Source of the DNA: Sipunculus nudus
Lineage: Eukaryota > Annelida > Sipuncula > Golfingiida > Sipunculidae
Assembly: GCA_026874595.1 (NCBI GenBank)
Contig: CM049316.1
Coordinates: 36,649,339-36,713,338 of the forward strand
Direction of reading: 5' to 3'
DNA length: 64,000 nt
Program-made: the position numbers and the translations under genes
Notes under the pieces: model-generated
What the model saw: only the letters and a program-made list of their open reading frames with translations
The model's database searches: none
Told to the model about the DNA's origin: nothing
Shown: positions 33,410 to 44,184 of the stretch, piece by piece
Layout: every line of letters begins with the position of its first letter
Numbering within the stretch: the stretch's first letter is position 1

Positions 33410-34310
33410 CGATTATCCCCGGCGTAAAGTTAAATTAATTTAGATTATCCCCGGGGGTTACGAGAAATCAATTTCAGATTACCTCCACGGTTTCAGTTTA
33501 CCCCCTCAAAGCACTGTTTTTTTTTTTAATTTATTTACTTAAAGCGACCCAATTACCTATAAAGCATGATGAATTAACACGAAAAACAGCTTCTTACTTG
33601 CGAATAAATTTGTACCTGCCAAAGTAATGTCCTGAAACCGTTTGCTTACTTCTGTAAAGAGTGTTAAAAACAGTGGACCAGGCGCGATCACAGGTGCCAA
33701 CATAAACACAGAGCGTGCATCGCCCGGGCCACATCTGTCAACAAGGAGATGTGCTGCGCTGCCTTTCCCCAAAAAATGTGACACATGTTTCCCCTGGCTG
33801 AAACATCGGCTCCTGTCCACGGCCTTGTAATGGTAAAAATACACACGTTGACTGTGTTTGCAAACACGCAGAGCCAAAACAAGATGTTAAACAGCCGTAC
33901 GGAGGTTCTGAGACTGTGTGCTTGGATAATTTTCTGAAAAAAACTTTAGTATAATGCAAACCTGAACTGATAGTGTGATTATAGGCAGATTATTTCACTT
34001 TCAGGTACCCGCGCGGTATTCTGAATTTCAGGTTACCCTAGCAGGCTAAAATTACCCCCTCGCTGATTTAACTAAATCTAAATAATAAATGATAAATGTT
34101 AATAACTCATGAAACATAATTTAAAAAAAATCACGAAACGAGATTTAAAAGATTTCAGTTGATATGGAAAATCAAAATGAAAGAAATTAAATTAATTTAA
34201 ATAAATTAAATTAGGCTAAAGCTACCCCAAGGTGTAATCTAAAATCGATTTTAAGATTTTCTTGTGGGTAACCTGAAATGAGGATTATCTGAAATCTTTA
34301 CAAAGGTTCT
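33410..34310. mobile_element. possible inverted-repeat element with family I ends
   Basis: The left end has TTTCAGATTACCTCCACGG and TTTCAGTTTACCCCC (33473-33508). The right end has GTGGGTAACCTGAAATGAGG and ATTATCTGAAAT (34264-34292), in inverted orientation. An internal block at 33980-34065 repeats the words. A GC-rich core at 33560-33960 holds a 106-codon minus-strand frame (33557-33877) with GKGSAAHLLVDRCGPGDARS. Several other frames are open there too, so it is weak evidence for coding. Confidence 0.4.
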
Positions 34311-34545
34311 CCTTTCCCTGGTGTTCAGTCATATCAGGGGAATCAGGCAAGACAAAGTCTCAGGATTAAGCGATTTTAGCTTTGCATTGTTTTCTCTCAC
34401 AATTTGATAAGTGTTTTTCTACCCATCTAAATGTAGGATCTTCAGACATAATTTAGATGGTAAACAGATCGACCCCTTTCTTCTGCTCTGTCATTGAACA
34501 ACTGCAGTGTGTGTAAAAATATATGCAATCGTCAAGCGATCACTG

Positions 34546-34690
34546 TTAGCCTCCTCCCTCGACGAGCGTCTGTGAGCGATAATCGGGAGCCTGATATAGA
34601 ATGTACGACCTTAGTACGACCTTGGGAATAAGGTCAAGGTATATATAAAGTACAGGTGAAATATATGACCTAGAACTAATATTGCGACTT
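34546..34690 (+). repeat. diverged repeat K, copy 1
   Basis: GAGCGATAAT, a TTGGGAATAAGGTCAAGGT block and AGGTGAA follow the same order as at 39720-39815. I estimate two-thirds identity by eye. Confidence 0.4.
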
Positions 34691-34877
34691 AATTTATTTT
34701 AGCCTTTGAAATCAGTCATATTGTTAGACATCAGGCCTACTACCCGTCAGCTATCAGTATTTGGACTGGCCCCTTAATAGGCCACCCCTATTGTTAAGTA
34801 GGCTGGCCTGCAGCCGGGAATGTTAAGGCCTAACCACTCTTCTGCGTGCAATTGAATGATGCAGACATGGGCCACAT

Positions 34878-35044
34878 GATAATCGACATAAGGCGAAGTT
34901 CAGTAGCCTGCCGCGACCCTTCTAGCACCCTGTTTATCACGTTGAACTATAAGACTTGCAGTATATATATCAAGGACAGATATTTCGGTAATTTAAACCT
35001 AAAATTCTGTGTTGTTTTCTATTATCTGTGGGGAAAATCCTACA
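34878..35044 (+). repeat. direct repeat H, copy 1 (167 bp)
   Basis: It begins GATAATCGACATAAGGCGAA and ends AAAATCCTACA. It matches 38991-39165 with about seven substitutions and one 8-bp gap, roughly 96% identity. The base before it gives a TG start, it ends CA and is followed by TGG. These are weak LTR-like signs discussed in the findings. Confidence 0.85.
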
Positions 35045-35190
35045 TGGGCGAGCGGTTGCCAGCTTGTAAATCTAAAATATTTACATGCAGTGATTCGAAC
35101 CTGCATTTTTGGAAATATTTGTTCTTCAATTTTTTTTAAATGAACTGCCACACATAAAGTAGTTAGGTACATAAATTAAGACGAGTGAAG

Positions 35191-35240
35191 ATGAAGAAGA
35201 CCACCAAATCCAGAAGCTCCAGATTCCTTGAAATGCTACG
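35191..35240 (+). CDS. possible first coding exon
   Basis: ATG at 35191 opens 16 codons (MKKTTKSRSSRFLEML) and then meets a good donor, CG|GTATGTGA, at 35241. The residues are basic and serine-rich. If joined directly to the acceptor at 38544 the frame would differ from the longer open frame there, so a further exon or another partner would be needed. Confidence 0.2.
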
Positions 35241-35289
35241 GTATGTGAATTTTGTGTTTGTGTTAAGTGTCATAGAGTACAATATACTA

Positions 35290-35715
35290 TAGAACGTATC
35301 AGAAATGGCCCTATTATAGGCTGGTTGAATAGATTTGACTAGATATCATGAGAAATTGGCATCTGTGACATTTAAAGTGAATTGCTATAGTTTAGATAAG
35401 CATGGCCGCTGTCCACCGAAACGAACATGTATAAAGAAGTAACAGAGACATGCCTGTACCTTATAAAATCGCTTATATTGGCAATAACCATGATTAGCAA
35501 TGAGGCTGGAAATATTGAATTGGTCTAGTTGTCATAAAAAATGGCCCTGAGCGGATTGAAATATAGAATTGCTGTAGTTGGCAAGAGAAATTGCCCTCAG
35601 TGGCTGGAAATAGGGAACTGCTGTAGTTCGATGGCATGAAAATGTCTTTAGCGCTCGAAAGGTTCAAACATGTGTCGACATAAGGCGAACGTGTATAGCA
35701 GTAGCCGCTGCGATA
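35290..35715 (+). repeat. degenerate ~58-bp tandem repeat
   Basis: Units sharing GAAATTGGCCCTCAG-like, GGCTGGAAATA and GAATTGCTGTAGTTGGC blocks recur about every 55-65 bp. The final segment (35679-35712) shares TCGACATAAGGCGAA exactly with repeat H. Confidence 0.55.
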
Positions 35716-36073
35716 GTTTGAAAACTTTCCAATAGCGCTCTAACGAGGACTGGCTGTATAACCCAAAAAAAAATATGAAAAACTGTGCCAGTGTGTGAAG
35801 AATGACACAAGTGTGGTGTCAAATGATCGGAGGGGAGGTAGGCCTATATTGTGAGAAAATGTACTAAAGTATTGTACTTATTGACACAGGAATGTGCCAC
35901 TATTATTTTGATGTACATGAAATGTAGAAACTGTAGAAAATGTTAAGTGTATTTGTTAATAGTACAGAGCCAGGTAAGGCAGCATGAAGTAATTGTATAG
36001 AGCTGGAGCAGTGTGCTAATTAAGTTAATGTAAAAGATGAGGTTTAAAGGTTGTTATGTCAAGTAAGCGTTGA

Positions 36074-36081
<8 letters not shown>

Positions 36082-36123
<42 letters not shown>

Positions 36124-36168
36124 AAGGCTCTATAAATCCCTCTATTAATTATTCTGATTACGTGCTAC

Positions 36169-36227
<59 letters not shown>

Positions 36228-36246
36228 CATATAGATAGATAGATAG
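36082..36246. repeat. two (TA)n arrays and a (GATA)n tail
   Basis: TA arrays at 36082-36120 and 36174-36223 are separated by about 50 bp of unique sequence and followed by ATAC and GATA repeats to 36246. Confidence 0.95.
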
Positions 36247-36249
36247 AGT

Positions 36250-37500
36250 GATAAAGTGCAGACTTTAGCTTGAAGTTTACATAAAAAAACGACAAACTGA
36301 GTAAAATATTGTTTTATCAATATGTCCCATTATTTATCCATAAAACAATCATTAAAATAAATAAATGTTAAAATAAGCATATAATACAGTCTAAAAATAA
36401 TAATATCAGTCTTCATTTTTGTAAATCTTTGTTATATCTATTAGGCTAGTTTCAAGAGTTTAATATGGTGTCTGAACAAGAAATTTCAATTTATAACCTT
36501 TTAAAGATGTAAGCACATAAGCCTAAAAATAATAATGAAACAGATTTATCTTTAAAATACACATCATAGGATACTACTAAGAGTGTGTGCACTCGAATCT
36601 GAATAACTTTATATAGGCTGACCCTGTAAAAAAGTCATGAATGCGAACGCCTATGAATTTTCTGTCATTCACTGGTACACTGGAGCAGCAATTAGTGACA
36701 TGTTTCATCTGATATTCAGTTTGCTCCCATGTTACAGGGCCAAGCAGACAATATTTTCATTAACTTAACCCATTGGGAAAAGCTTACTTAAGAGTATACT
36801 ATTTTATTTTACAAAATACATTCTATAGCTATTTTAATGCTTAAGATCATAACTTATTTAACAATTAAATTTTGATGTTAGAACAATAAATAAGTAATTT
36901 CTTATTTTAAAATGAATTTTATCAACAGAATAAAAGCGAGCACCAAAATCCAATAACATCCACTTATGAAAGTAGTATTGATACAAATCTTGTAGTACGA
37001 GTCTATGAAATTAAAATAAAAAAAACTAAAAACAGAAAAAAATACAAATACCAAAAAAATGTATAACTCTTAGGCTCAAATGGATAACATATAATTTGAT
37101 ACTAAGTGCAGGTGCAGAATTTGTTGTTGAAGGACCAGGGTCAGTACTCTTTAGATTTCAATCGTTATGGGTATTTTGTGTGGTTAAAATCAATCATCTA
37201 AACTTTTAATGAAAACTCGTAGGTGGAAATAACAAACAAGATGTAGTTATTTCACTCTGAATAATATATATTAAATTTACATACATAGTTCTCTCTGAGA
37301 TACAGTTTAAATACATTTCTGTTTTGCCTAGAAAAATAAAGTCCCTAGTTGACACCTGAAAGAAGTATTTGTAAAGTAGGTAAATAGCTATATTGAGAAA
37401 TCTATCACATGTCCAGTCACATGTATATTGCAAAGTGAGATAATACAAGTCACTAGTTCAGTCATATTTGTCGAGTCTAAAACCTGGTATCAGATGATGT
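36250..37500. other. AT-rich stretch, no gene seen
   Basis: No paired repeats and no exon-like frames. Confidence 0.4.
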
Positions 37501-37539
37501 AACACACAACGGGCCACAAGCCTTTGTGACCCCCTAGCA

Positions 37540-37745
37540 GTTATCACTGACCGCAGAAATAAAAAAAAACAAGAAAAAACCTTAAGATGGGTTCTTAAGA
37601 CACCCTAATTGATAACGAGTCTGATATGTACCAAGCACATGGCATTAGGTCATGTCTCTGTTGAATAAGCAGTCAGCTGCCAGAACGCTTATCAGGTGCA
37701 GTAGCTTTGTGTCCCTTCCAAGTGTCAGGAAAGACTGATAAATCC
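37540..37745. promoter_or_regulatory. candidate enhancer: four TGATAA sites, E-box and RUNX-type site
   Basis: TGATAA (either strand) occurs at 37541-37546, 37610-37615, 37689-37694 and 37736-37741. CAGGTG at 37693-37698 overlaps the third site. ACCGCA at 37550-37555 fits the RUNX consensus. The sequence is unique in the window. GATA, E-box and RUNX sites cluster in blood-cell enhancers of animals, but here this is only a motif pattern. Confidence 0.3.
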
Positions 37746-37759
37746 AAGTTATCCCAGAT

Positions 37760-38520
37760 CAGTTATATCTGGCAGAGAATTATGGTTGTTTGCTGAATGT
37801 CAAGTGTGTGGAGGGGGCACTTACGAAACAGGAAACATATAATAATATTTAGGGATGCCATTAACCTCCTTTTACACAGTTTAATAATAATTCAACATAT
37901 GAACAATTCAAATTAACAGATCATATCAATTTCTTAAAGTACACATTTTAAATTACTGAATTTAAAGATTAAATGTAAGTTATTAAAACATATATTCTAA
38001 TTTAGGAATGATACCCTATGTATTATTATTAGCTTGTTTCTTAACTGGTTTACTTTCCCATTAAAAATTTTAATAAATAGTGTGATCTTTTATTCATAAT
38101 TCGACCAATTGTTCTGTTGGTCTCTCTGCAAACTGATACAGTAATGTATTGGTACAGCTTACGGTTTAAGGGTATTTATTATCTTCCTATTAGTATAACA
38201 TGACTTGCATATCCAAATTAATTATAACAATTAATTATGAAAACATTTTATTATACTTTGAGTTTAATTATTATTCATGCAAGTTTGCATCCATTTAGGT
38301 ACATATAAACCCTGATAATGTATTGTTATGACCTGACCGTATTCTTCAATCAACCTGTACAAGGAAATTGTTACATTAACCAGAGCAGTTTAGCATGTAA
38401 AGGTTATTCAAACCTGTAAGCTCTAATCGTTAGTCATTTAAAACAAAATCACATTGACTTTTAAGTCAGGGTTGTTCATTATTGATATATTTTGTGATAC
38501 TTTTGTGTGGAATAGATACT
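37760..38520. other. AT-rich stretch, no gene seen
   Basis: Nothing supportable upstream of the acceptor at 38543. Confidence 0.35.
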
Positions 38521-38543
38521 GCTGTTTTGTTTATTTCTTGCAG

Positions 38544-38654
38544 GGAGAAAGATATGTTCTGCCTCCTGCACACACCAGTATGGTCAGCACAGCTACAACA
38601 CGGGGGGTACAGTTGAATTTGCCCAGTAGCAGTGCTCCTAACATATATATTTAA
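38544..38654 (+). CDS. candidate terminal coding exon, function unknown
   Basis: A strong acceptor (TTTTGTTTATTTCTTGCAG, ending 38543) is followed by 36 open codons, GERYVLPPAHTSMVSTATTR then GVQLNLPSSSAPNIYI, and a TAA. Overlapping AATAAA signals begin about 15 bp after the stop, in a run of AATAAA/AAATAAA. The serine/threonine/proline-rich product would suit a C-terminal tail. An alternative frame reads 24 codons to a TGA. No upstream exon in the matching phase was found. Direct repeat H2 begins about 340 bp downstream. Confidence 0.35.
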   Translation, partial: GERYVLPPAHTSMVSTATTRGVQLNLPSSSAPNIYI

Positions 38655-38990
38655 ATAATTATTACAATAAAATAAATAAAAATCTGCCAATGGACTTGAG
38701 ACCTGGTGCAAAGTCATAATGAAAAGACATTTTAAATGCTACATGCTCAAAGATTCATGAGTATTACTGTCTTATATTTCGTGCTATGCTGACACAGTAC
38801 AGCCAATTTGGACATTATGCAAAATATATTGCAAACATTAATGTTTTACAGATGCATGCAATGCGATTATATGTTGTTATCATTCCATTACTATCTGATG
38901 TTTTTATGTGAATAAACTTACCAATACACCAAATGGCTCACGTCTGGTCAGCACTAGGTTTAGTCATTTAGGCGTGTAAAGGGGCTAAAG

Positions 38991-39165
38991 GATAATCGAC
39001 ATAAGGCGAAGTTCAGTAGCCTGCCGCGACCCTTCTTGCACCCTGTTTATCACGTTTAACTATAAGACTGGCAGTATATATATCAAGGACAGATATTTCG
39101 GCAATTTGGTTATTTAAACCTTAAATTCTGTTTTGTTTTCTATTATCTGTGGGAAAAATCCTACA
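38991..39165 (+). repeat. direct repeat H, copy 2 (175 bp)
   Basis: The same unit as 34878-35044, with an extra TTGGTTA-type 8 bp in the middle. It is preceded by purine-rich GTAAAGGGGCTAAAG. Confidence 0.85.
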
Positions 39166-39673
39166 ATATTCGGGATCTAGCGCAAACGGAAAAAAAGACA
39201 AATAAAAAAAAAGAAAACAAAAAATTGAAATCGACGGTTTTGCACTTGAGAGACCTAAGAAAGTCCACTCAAAATAATTTTAACCAAATATTGATAAAGA
39301 AATACATTCGTCGATCCCTATAAGCCTCCTCTTCCCACGGGAAAGTACTCAACATTTAAACATCCGACGTCACACCCTGCCGAATTAATTAATTGAAATC
39401 TTTAGGTGATAGAAGCTGACATCAAACATGTTGAAACGACGAATCAGGAAAATACCTGTTGTCCAGGCTTCCACAAATGTTCAAAGGAATCCTAGAAGAA
39501 CGTTTGGAGATTTCATATGATACTATAATTTTTCCCCCCGAATTACTGTTGTTTTGTATGCAGCCCGACTATGACCGATGTATATTTTAACGATATGTCG
39601 AGGCCTTATGATCAACCCAAATTATTCGACTCTTTAAATAACGACATGTTAATAATCTGAATTACGCCTACTA

Positions 39674-39815
39674 CCCCCCCCCCCCCCAACACCCCCAGCC
39701 CCCATCCCCACCCACCCCCGGGCGAGTCCATCTACTGAGCGATAATAGAGAATAGGCCATAAAGTTTATGTCCTTAGGAATTCGGTCAAGGTCATAAATG
39801 AATATCAGGTGAACA
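39674..39815 (+). repeat. C14 tract and diverged repeat K, copy 2
   Basis: C14 at 39674-39687 with further C-runs to 39719. It is followed by GAGCGATAATAGAGAAT, TAGGAATTCGGTCAAGGTCA and AGGTGAA in the order seen at 34546-34690. Confidence 0.45.
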
Positions 39816-40051
39816 CCTGTCACCTGTGACTGTTACTTTGAGAACAGGTCAGTTTTTGAAAATCAAACGGACAAGAACAGGGGCTTGACACCACCGGAAA
39901 AAAGAATAAAGAAAAGATGGGTAACAGAAGGATCCGCATTTTTAATCGATACATATACCCGAAAAATATTTCTACCCAAAATTTGATGCAACAATAAACT
40001 TATTAACCATATGAGCCTCCCGTTCGTCCGGGGGAGATTTGATTAAGAGAA

Positions 40052-40160
40052 GGGGGGGGGGGATTTGGGAGAAATTTCACACACAATCTATCCCCCCCCC
40101 CTCCCAGTTGTTGTACTTGGGCGTCAATATAGGGGGTTGAGGAATGGGGGGGGGGGGGGG
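40052..40160. repeat. poly-G/poly-C cluster
   Basis: G11 at 40052-40062, C10 at 40092-40101 and G15 at 40146-40160 lie within 110 bp. Opposed G and C runs can pair as a hairpin. Confidence 0.95.
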
Positions 40161-40535
40161 AATAAATCCCCCATCTTTTGGTAAGGGGGGATGGTCAATG
40201 TAATCAACCGCCTCAGACTATTCCGAGAATAATATTGAAATATTGTAAAGAAATATATTAATATATAGAACCAAAACCTATTTTTCTAAATCTGATTTAG
40301 AATTAACCTATACTGAAAACATAACACATTATTTTTCAAATCTTATACTGAATTGTAATTCAATTGATATGTGATTAAGTATATATATTTGAAATGTGTC
40401 ACACAAACGGTAATACATTTGAAATGTGTCATACAGACGCTATTAAGATATATATGTGTGTGTGTGTGTGTCTGCGAGTCATACCCCCACTATGAAAGAT
40501 AAATTGTCGCCAATGCTGTCGTAAGATATACCCCA
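40140..40535 (+). repeat. dispersed repeat L, copy 1
   Basis: It follows the same order as 55154-55575: G-run, GGTCAATGTAATCA, GAGAATAATA, TTTAGAATTAACCTATACTG, a CACACAAACG-type stretch, (GT)n and CTGCGAGTC. The alignment by eye spans about 400 bp with gaps. Confidence 0.6.
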
Positions 40536-40539
40536 GGCC

Positions 40540-41400
40540 AAAATACATCAGCAAAATACATCCTTTGTAAAGACCACGGAACACGTTTGTTTAAACCTGT
40601 AAAAGGCTATCGTTTGCTCGCTGTAGATAGATTGTTTCGTGTCGATTCTGATGAGCTGACGCTTCAGGAATATCTACACTGTTTACTGTTTGTCCACAGA
40701 GAATCTCCAAAAGCCTATCAAGTCAACGTTATCATAATATAATTCATTTTGTTACATCAGCATTGTTATTGATCTTACATTGCACATAATTTTTAGACAA
40801 TCACGTGTATAATACAATGCCAATGCCGTCAGCGGGTCGTTATTTCCTCACGGTTTCATGAAAAATTAAAGGTAGCTCGTTGTTAAACCAAATATCTGAA
40901 AAAAGTCCAGAATTGATTTAAATGGAATATTGAGGGGAAGTATATCATATACCAACGAAAGAATTCTTTGAAGTCGAACCCAAGACAGAATGGAACCAAA
41001 GACAGCCGACAAAAAGGAAGAATTTTGCTGGATCCCGATCCAAATAAGTTTTTTTTATTCCACTGATCCATCACAAAAATATAAGGTTATGCTTTGGCCT
41101 GTGGCCTATCCATCCACAAAATATCCTTGAGGTTGAATAAGCGTTTCATTGAGTATCTCAGCAACCACACCCACACCAACACGATCTATTCATGCCAGTC
41201 TTTGCAACTTTGCATTGGCTGGCGAGGGTAATAAGGACATCAAGCGCAAGCAGTCCGTGACTGTTGCCGTTTGGACCTATTGCTATACATACAAGACAAT
41301 GCATTTTACCATATAACCATATAACAATAAACGTTTTTCTCTGTAGGCTTTTGTATCGAATTTCCCCTGTCTAGCGCGAAAAGGCTGCGATTCTTTGATT
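40540..41400. other. mixed stretch, no gene seen
   Basis: A 63-codon minus-strand frame at 40883-41074 has no context. Nothing else. Confidence 0.35.
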
Positions 41401-41653
41401 TCAATATCTCAGGTGTATAACAAGCTCACTTATACACAATAGGTCCCCAGACGCTCTTTGCCAAGACGCTGTTGGTGTATCCCTGTCGTGCTCACGACAT
41501 TTCCTGCATGGACAGTCCTTGTCCAGTTTAATCAATGCTGGCTCTGGACTTAACTACAGCCACGGCTTCCTGAACATTATTTTCTTTCAGACACCTGATG
41601 TAGTATTTCGCTTTGATGTCCTCTAGGGTTTTCCTGTTGACGTGTGTGATTAG
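41401..41653 (-). pseudogene. coding-like relic or exon, function unknown
   Basis: Two overlapping minus-strand frames look coding. The first (41653 to 41531) reads HVNRKTLEDIKAKYYIRCLK then ENNVQEAVAVVKSRASID and stops at TAA 41528-41530. The second (41553 to 41401) begins before that stop and reads KLDKDCPCRKCREHD then DTPTASWQRASGDLLCISEL, with a CPCRKC motif that could bind metal. A single frameshift near 41530 would link them, suggesting a decayed gene or element. Alternatively the first frame is a genuine last exon. Confidence 0.35.
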
Positions 41654-41654
41654 T

Positions 41655-42255
41655 TAATTAGGAACTTCGCAAAAGTCCATGGTGCATCAAAGATACAAAG
41701 ATGCATTCTTCTCCGTTTTCAATAAACCCTGGCGCCCACATCTCAATATATAATCAATGATTTCATTTAGCTATAGACACGATGCATCATCATTAGAATA
41801 TATTACGATATATTTCTTAAATAAAACAAATACTTTAAAACATCACCAAATCAACTCAGATTCTTTCAAGCCATCTGAAAACAGGACATTAAATTCCAGG
41901 AACCAAAGTCAGCTGACTATGTCCAGGCTTGTGTAGTTAACTAAATTTTCTTTAATGAAAATTGCCCATATATGTCATTTGGCTATTGATAATGTGAATT
42001 AGTTAGGTTTCTTTTTTTAATATGCAAATTGCGATACCGAACGGTAGAGGAGATGTAAAGAGAGTTCAAGAGTATGTTGATTTCTATGTTGGGTTTTGTC
42101 TATAAAAATTGGTAATTGCGATTACCGATTAGTACAGTGTGGAAAGGTGAACAGAGCTTAGAAGAAAGACTTTTCGAGATTAAGTTATTTCTGTGATGAA
42201 CCGCATTTCTAGTATACTTCCCTTGTAGAATTTGTCTAGGATTGCAACGAAGTTG
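41655..42255. other. AT-rich stretch, no gene seen
   Basis: Nothing recognised. Confidence 0.35.
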
Positions 42256-42260
42256 CAAGT

Positions 42261-42262
<2 letters not shown>

Positions 42263-42327
<65 letters not shown>
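42263..42327. repeat. (TA)n microsatellite
   Basis: A 65-bp TA array. Confidence 0.97.
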
Positions 42328-42329
<2 letters not shown>

Positions 42330-42464
42330 ACCCCAATTGAAGATGTGATGGAAAATTTAAGATGCCATGTAGCATTAAAGGAGAAATATTTTTGACGCAG
42401 CATCCGTCTCACAGTCACGTGATAAAATACCGGTTAACTGCAGGATGTAGTGTGTCAAGTAAAC

Positions 42465-42600
42465 AGTTATATTGATCTGGAACAGCCTAGAAAACCTCTT
42501 TTCCTGTAAATTGATGCAATGAAAATATCGCAATACGTATCGCAATACGTTACAACATACCACTACACTGCAATAAGAAAATTGTAGGCGACACCGAGCT
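42465..42600 (+). repeat. family J, copy 2
   Basis: CTAGAAAACCTCTTTTCCTG, TAAATTGATGCAATGAAAAT and ATCGCAATACG (twice) match the complement of 11640-11725. Confidence 0.6.
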
Positions 42601-42604
42601 CTAT

Positions 42605-43370
42605 TTACCAAAAAGGTAGATATTGACGTATTCTTTTTTACAAAAACAATCACATCTTACATGTGGTTTGGTTTCAAGGTGCCCATTGACTTACCTTGTG
42701 AAAAAGATTTTCTGACTTTCTCTGTACATATAAATGATCTTAAGGTAATTTTGGTTTGAAAGTTCTCATAAGGCCTTCGTGAAGGAGGTTTGAATCTGTT
42801 TATCAACGACATGTTGACAAACGGGAAAGGCTTGTAGCCTAAGGTGGTTGGTTACATTTATATGCGGAGGTAGAAAGGTCACTTGCATTTGCAAAAGTCT
42901 GACTTATCTGACTTGCTACCAGATGCCCATTTTGATTTTTTTCATTATTTTGTAGGGCCCCGCATATCATAAATACGTTGCTACAAATCAAAACAAGCAG
43001 CCTGTGTGCGGTGATATACACGTTTTCGGGCCTATTTAATAAAAGCTCCAAGGGGTTAACTTTAGTTTATAAAGGTGATAATAGGCGACAAGGTCCCTTT
43101 AAGAAACAGTATGCCCGAAGACCTCGAGGAATCTTTTTTTTAATATTGCATCCTTATTAAGATTTACAGTGCGGTTCTTTACATCTAAGGCATGCAACAC
43201 CGACATCTCAATAGACTCGCTTCTAAAAGAGGGACAAACCGCCTCTAGATATGACGCTCTAACTTATTCTCTGTCTTTTTTTCAACAATAAACCATTCTT
43301 CTGGGGGAAACGCCCTGCGGGTAATGTGAGAATCCGGGGCGTAGCAAAGGAGGGGTCGTAGGAGGCCATG
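42605..43370. other. mixed stretch, no gene seen
   Basis: A GGGGCGTAGC word near 43337 resembles the start of the repeat at 45568. Otherwise nothing. Confidence 0.3.
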
Positions 43371-43374
43371 CCCA

Positions 43375-43795
43375 GGAATAAATCAAGGAGAAAATCTGAA
43401 GAAAATCTATAATTGCTGCACTTATCGCAATAGGTCCCACAAACTGACTTACACGCTTCTGTGTTTGCTGGAATATTCACTCACCTCTCTCCCAGCTTCA
43501 AAACACAGCCTCTAATTTATAACTTCTCACCTCCAGCCGAGCACCTTTCATTTCTGGAACCTAACATAATAAACACGCTCAAAGAACATACTAGAACAAA
43601 GAACGCCGTGTTTCTACACGCTAGGGTTCAACCAATGCGGATTTAACCGAGCCTGCAACATACGGCCAGGCAAGGCCGCTACAACACGAGCTACGCATGG
43701 CACACGAAACAAATGTCAAGAACGCATGGAGCATCCCTGCGCACAATAAAAGAAACGCATGCAAGACCGCTGCACACAATAAAAGGGACACCTGT

Positions 43796-43799
<4 letters not shown>
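43375..43799 (-). mobile_element. LTR of family B, truncated copy 4
   Basis: It retains the leader, TATA region (43516-43522) and U3, ending CACCTGTAACA at 43799, where a TA array begins at once. The polyadenylation and U5 part is missing. Its U3 contains a duplicated CACACAATAAAAG word about 35 bp apart (43740-43785), absent from copy 3. Confidence 0.75.

Positions 43800-43841
<42 letters not shown>
43800..43841. repeat. (TA)n microsatellite adjoining an LTR end
   Basis: A 42-bp TA array followed by (TG)n. It starts at the base after the LTR terminus. Confidence 0.97.
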
Positions 43842-43845
<4 letters not shown>

Positions 43846-44019
43846 GTGTTTGTGTGTGTGTGTGTCTATTGCCGTTGCCAAATATTTCGGCCTCCTCCCT
43901 TCGTTCAACCTGCCTGGCTATGCCCCTGAATATATCATTGCTTAGTGGGTTGACTTGCTTTTAAAACATCCTCCTTCCTTTTGCAAATCTAAAACATGTA
44001 ATTTTACCTTCCTTTTCAG

Positions 44020-44109
44020 TTCCTGGGTCCTCAAGGGCAACTTGCACCTGTTAAAAACGTGTCATATAAAGTGAACATGTTAATATCTCTTTTTTTTGCC
44101 ATTAAATAA
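44020..44109 (+). CDS. possible small terminal exon, function unknown
   Basis: A strong acceptor (TTTTACCTTCCTTTTCAG) is followed by 29 open codons starting FLGPQGQLAPVKNVSYKVNM and ending at TAA 44107-44109. The residues after LAPVKN turn hydrophobic (LISLFFAIK) within AT-rich DNA, so the real coding part, if any, may be shorter. The phase is unknown. Confidence 0.2.
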   Translation, partial: FLGPQGQLAPVKNVSYKVNMLISLFFAIK

Positions 44110-44184
44110 TTCCTATTCGCGTGTCCAGTGTTCTTTGGGGCTGGAAGTAGGCTTTCCTCATTAGGAAACGCTGTCGATACATTT

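Noticed and set aside
35085-35110. Minus-strand GGTTCGAATC as a tRNA B-box.
   Set aside because: No A-box lies at the needed distance and the T-arm stem does not form.
34878-39165. Firm call of H1/H2 as LTRs of a Steamer-like retrotransposon.
   Set aside because: The repeat length is similar, but no reverse transcriptase or integrase frame lies between them and the flanks show no target-site duplication.
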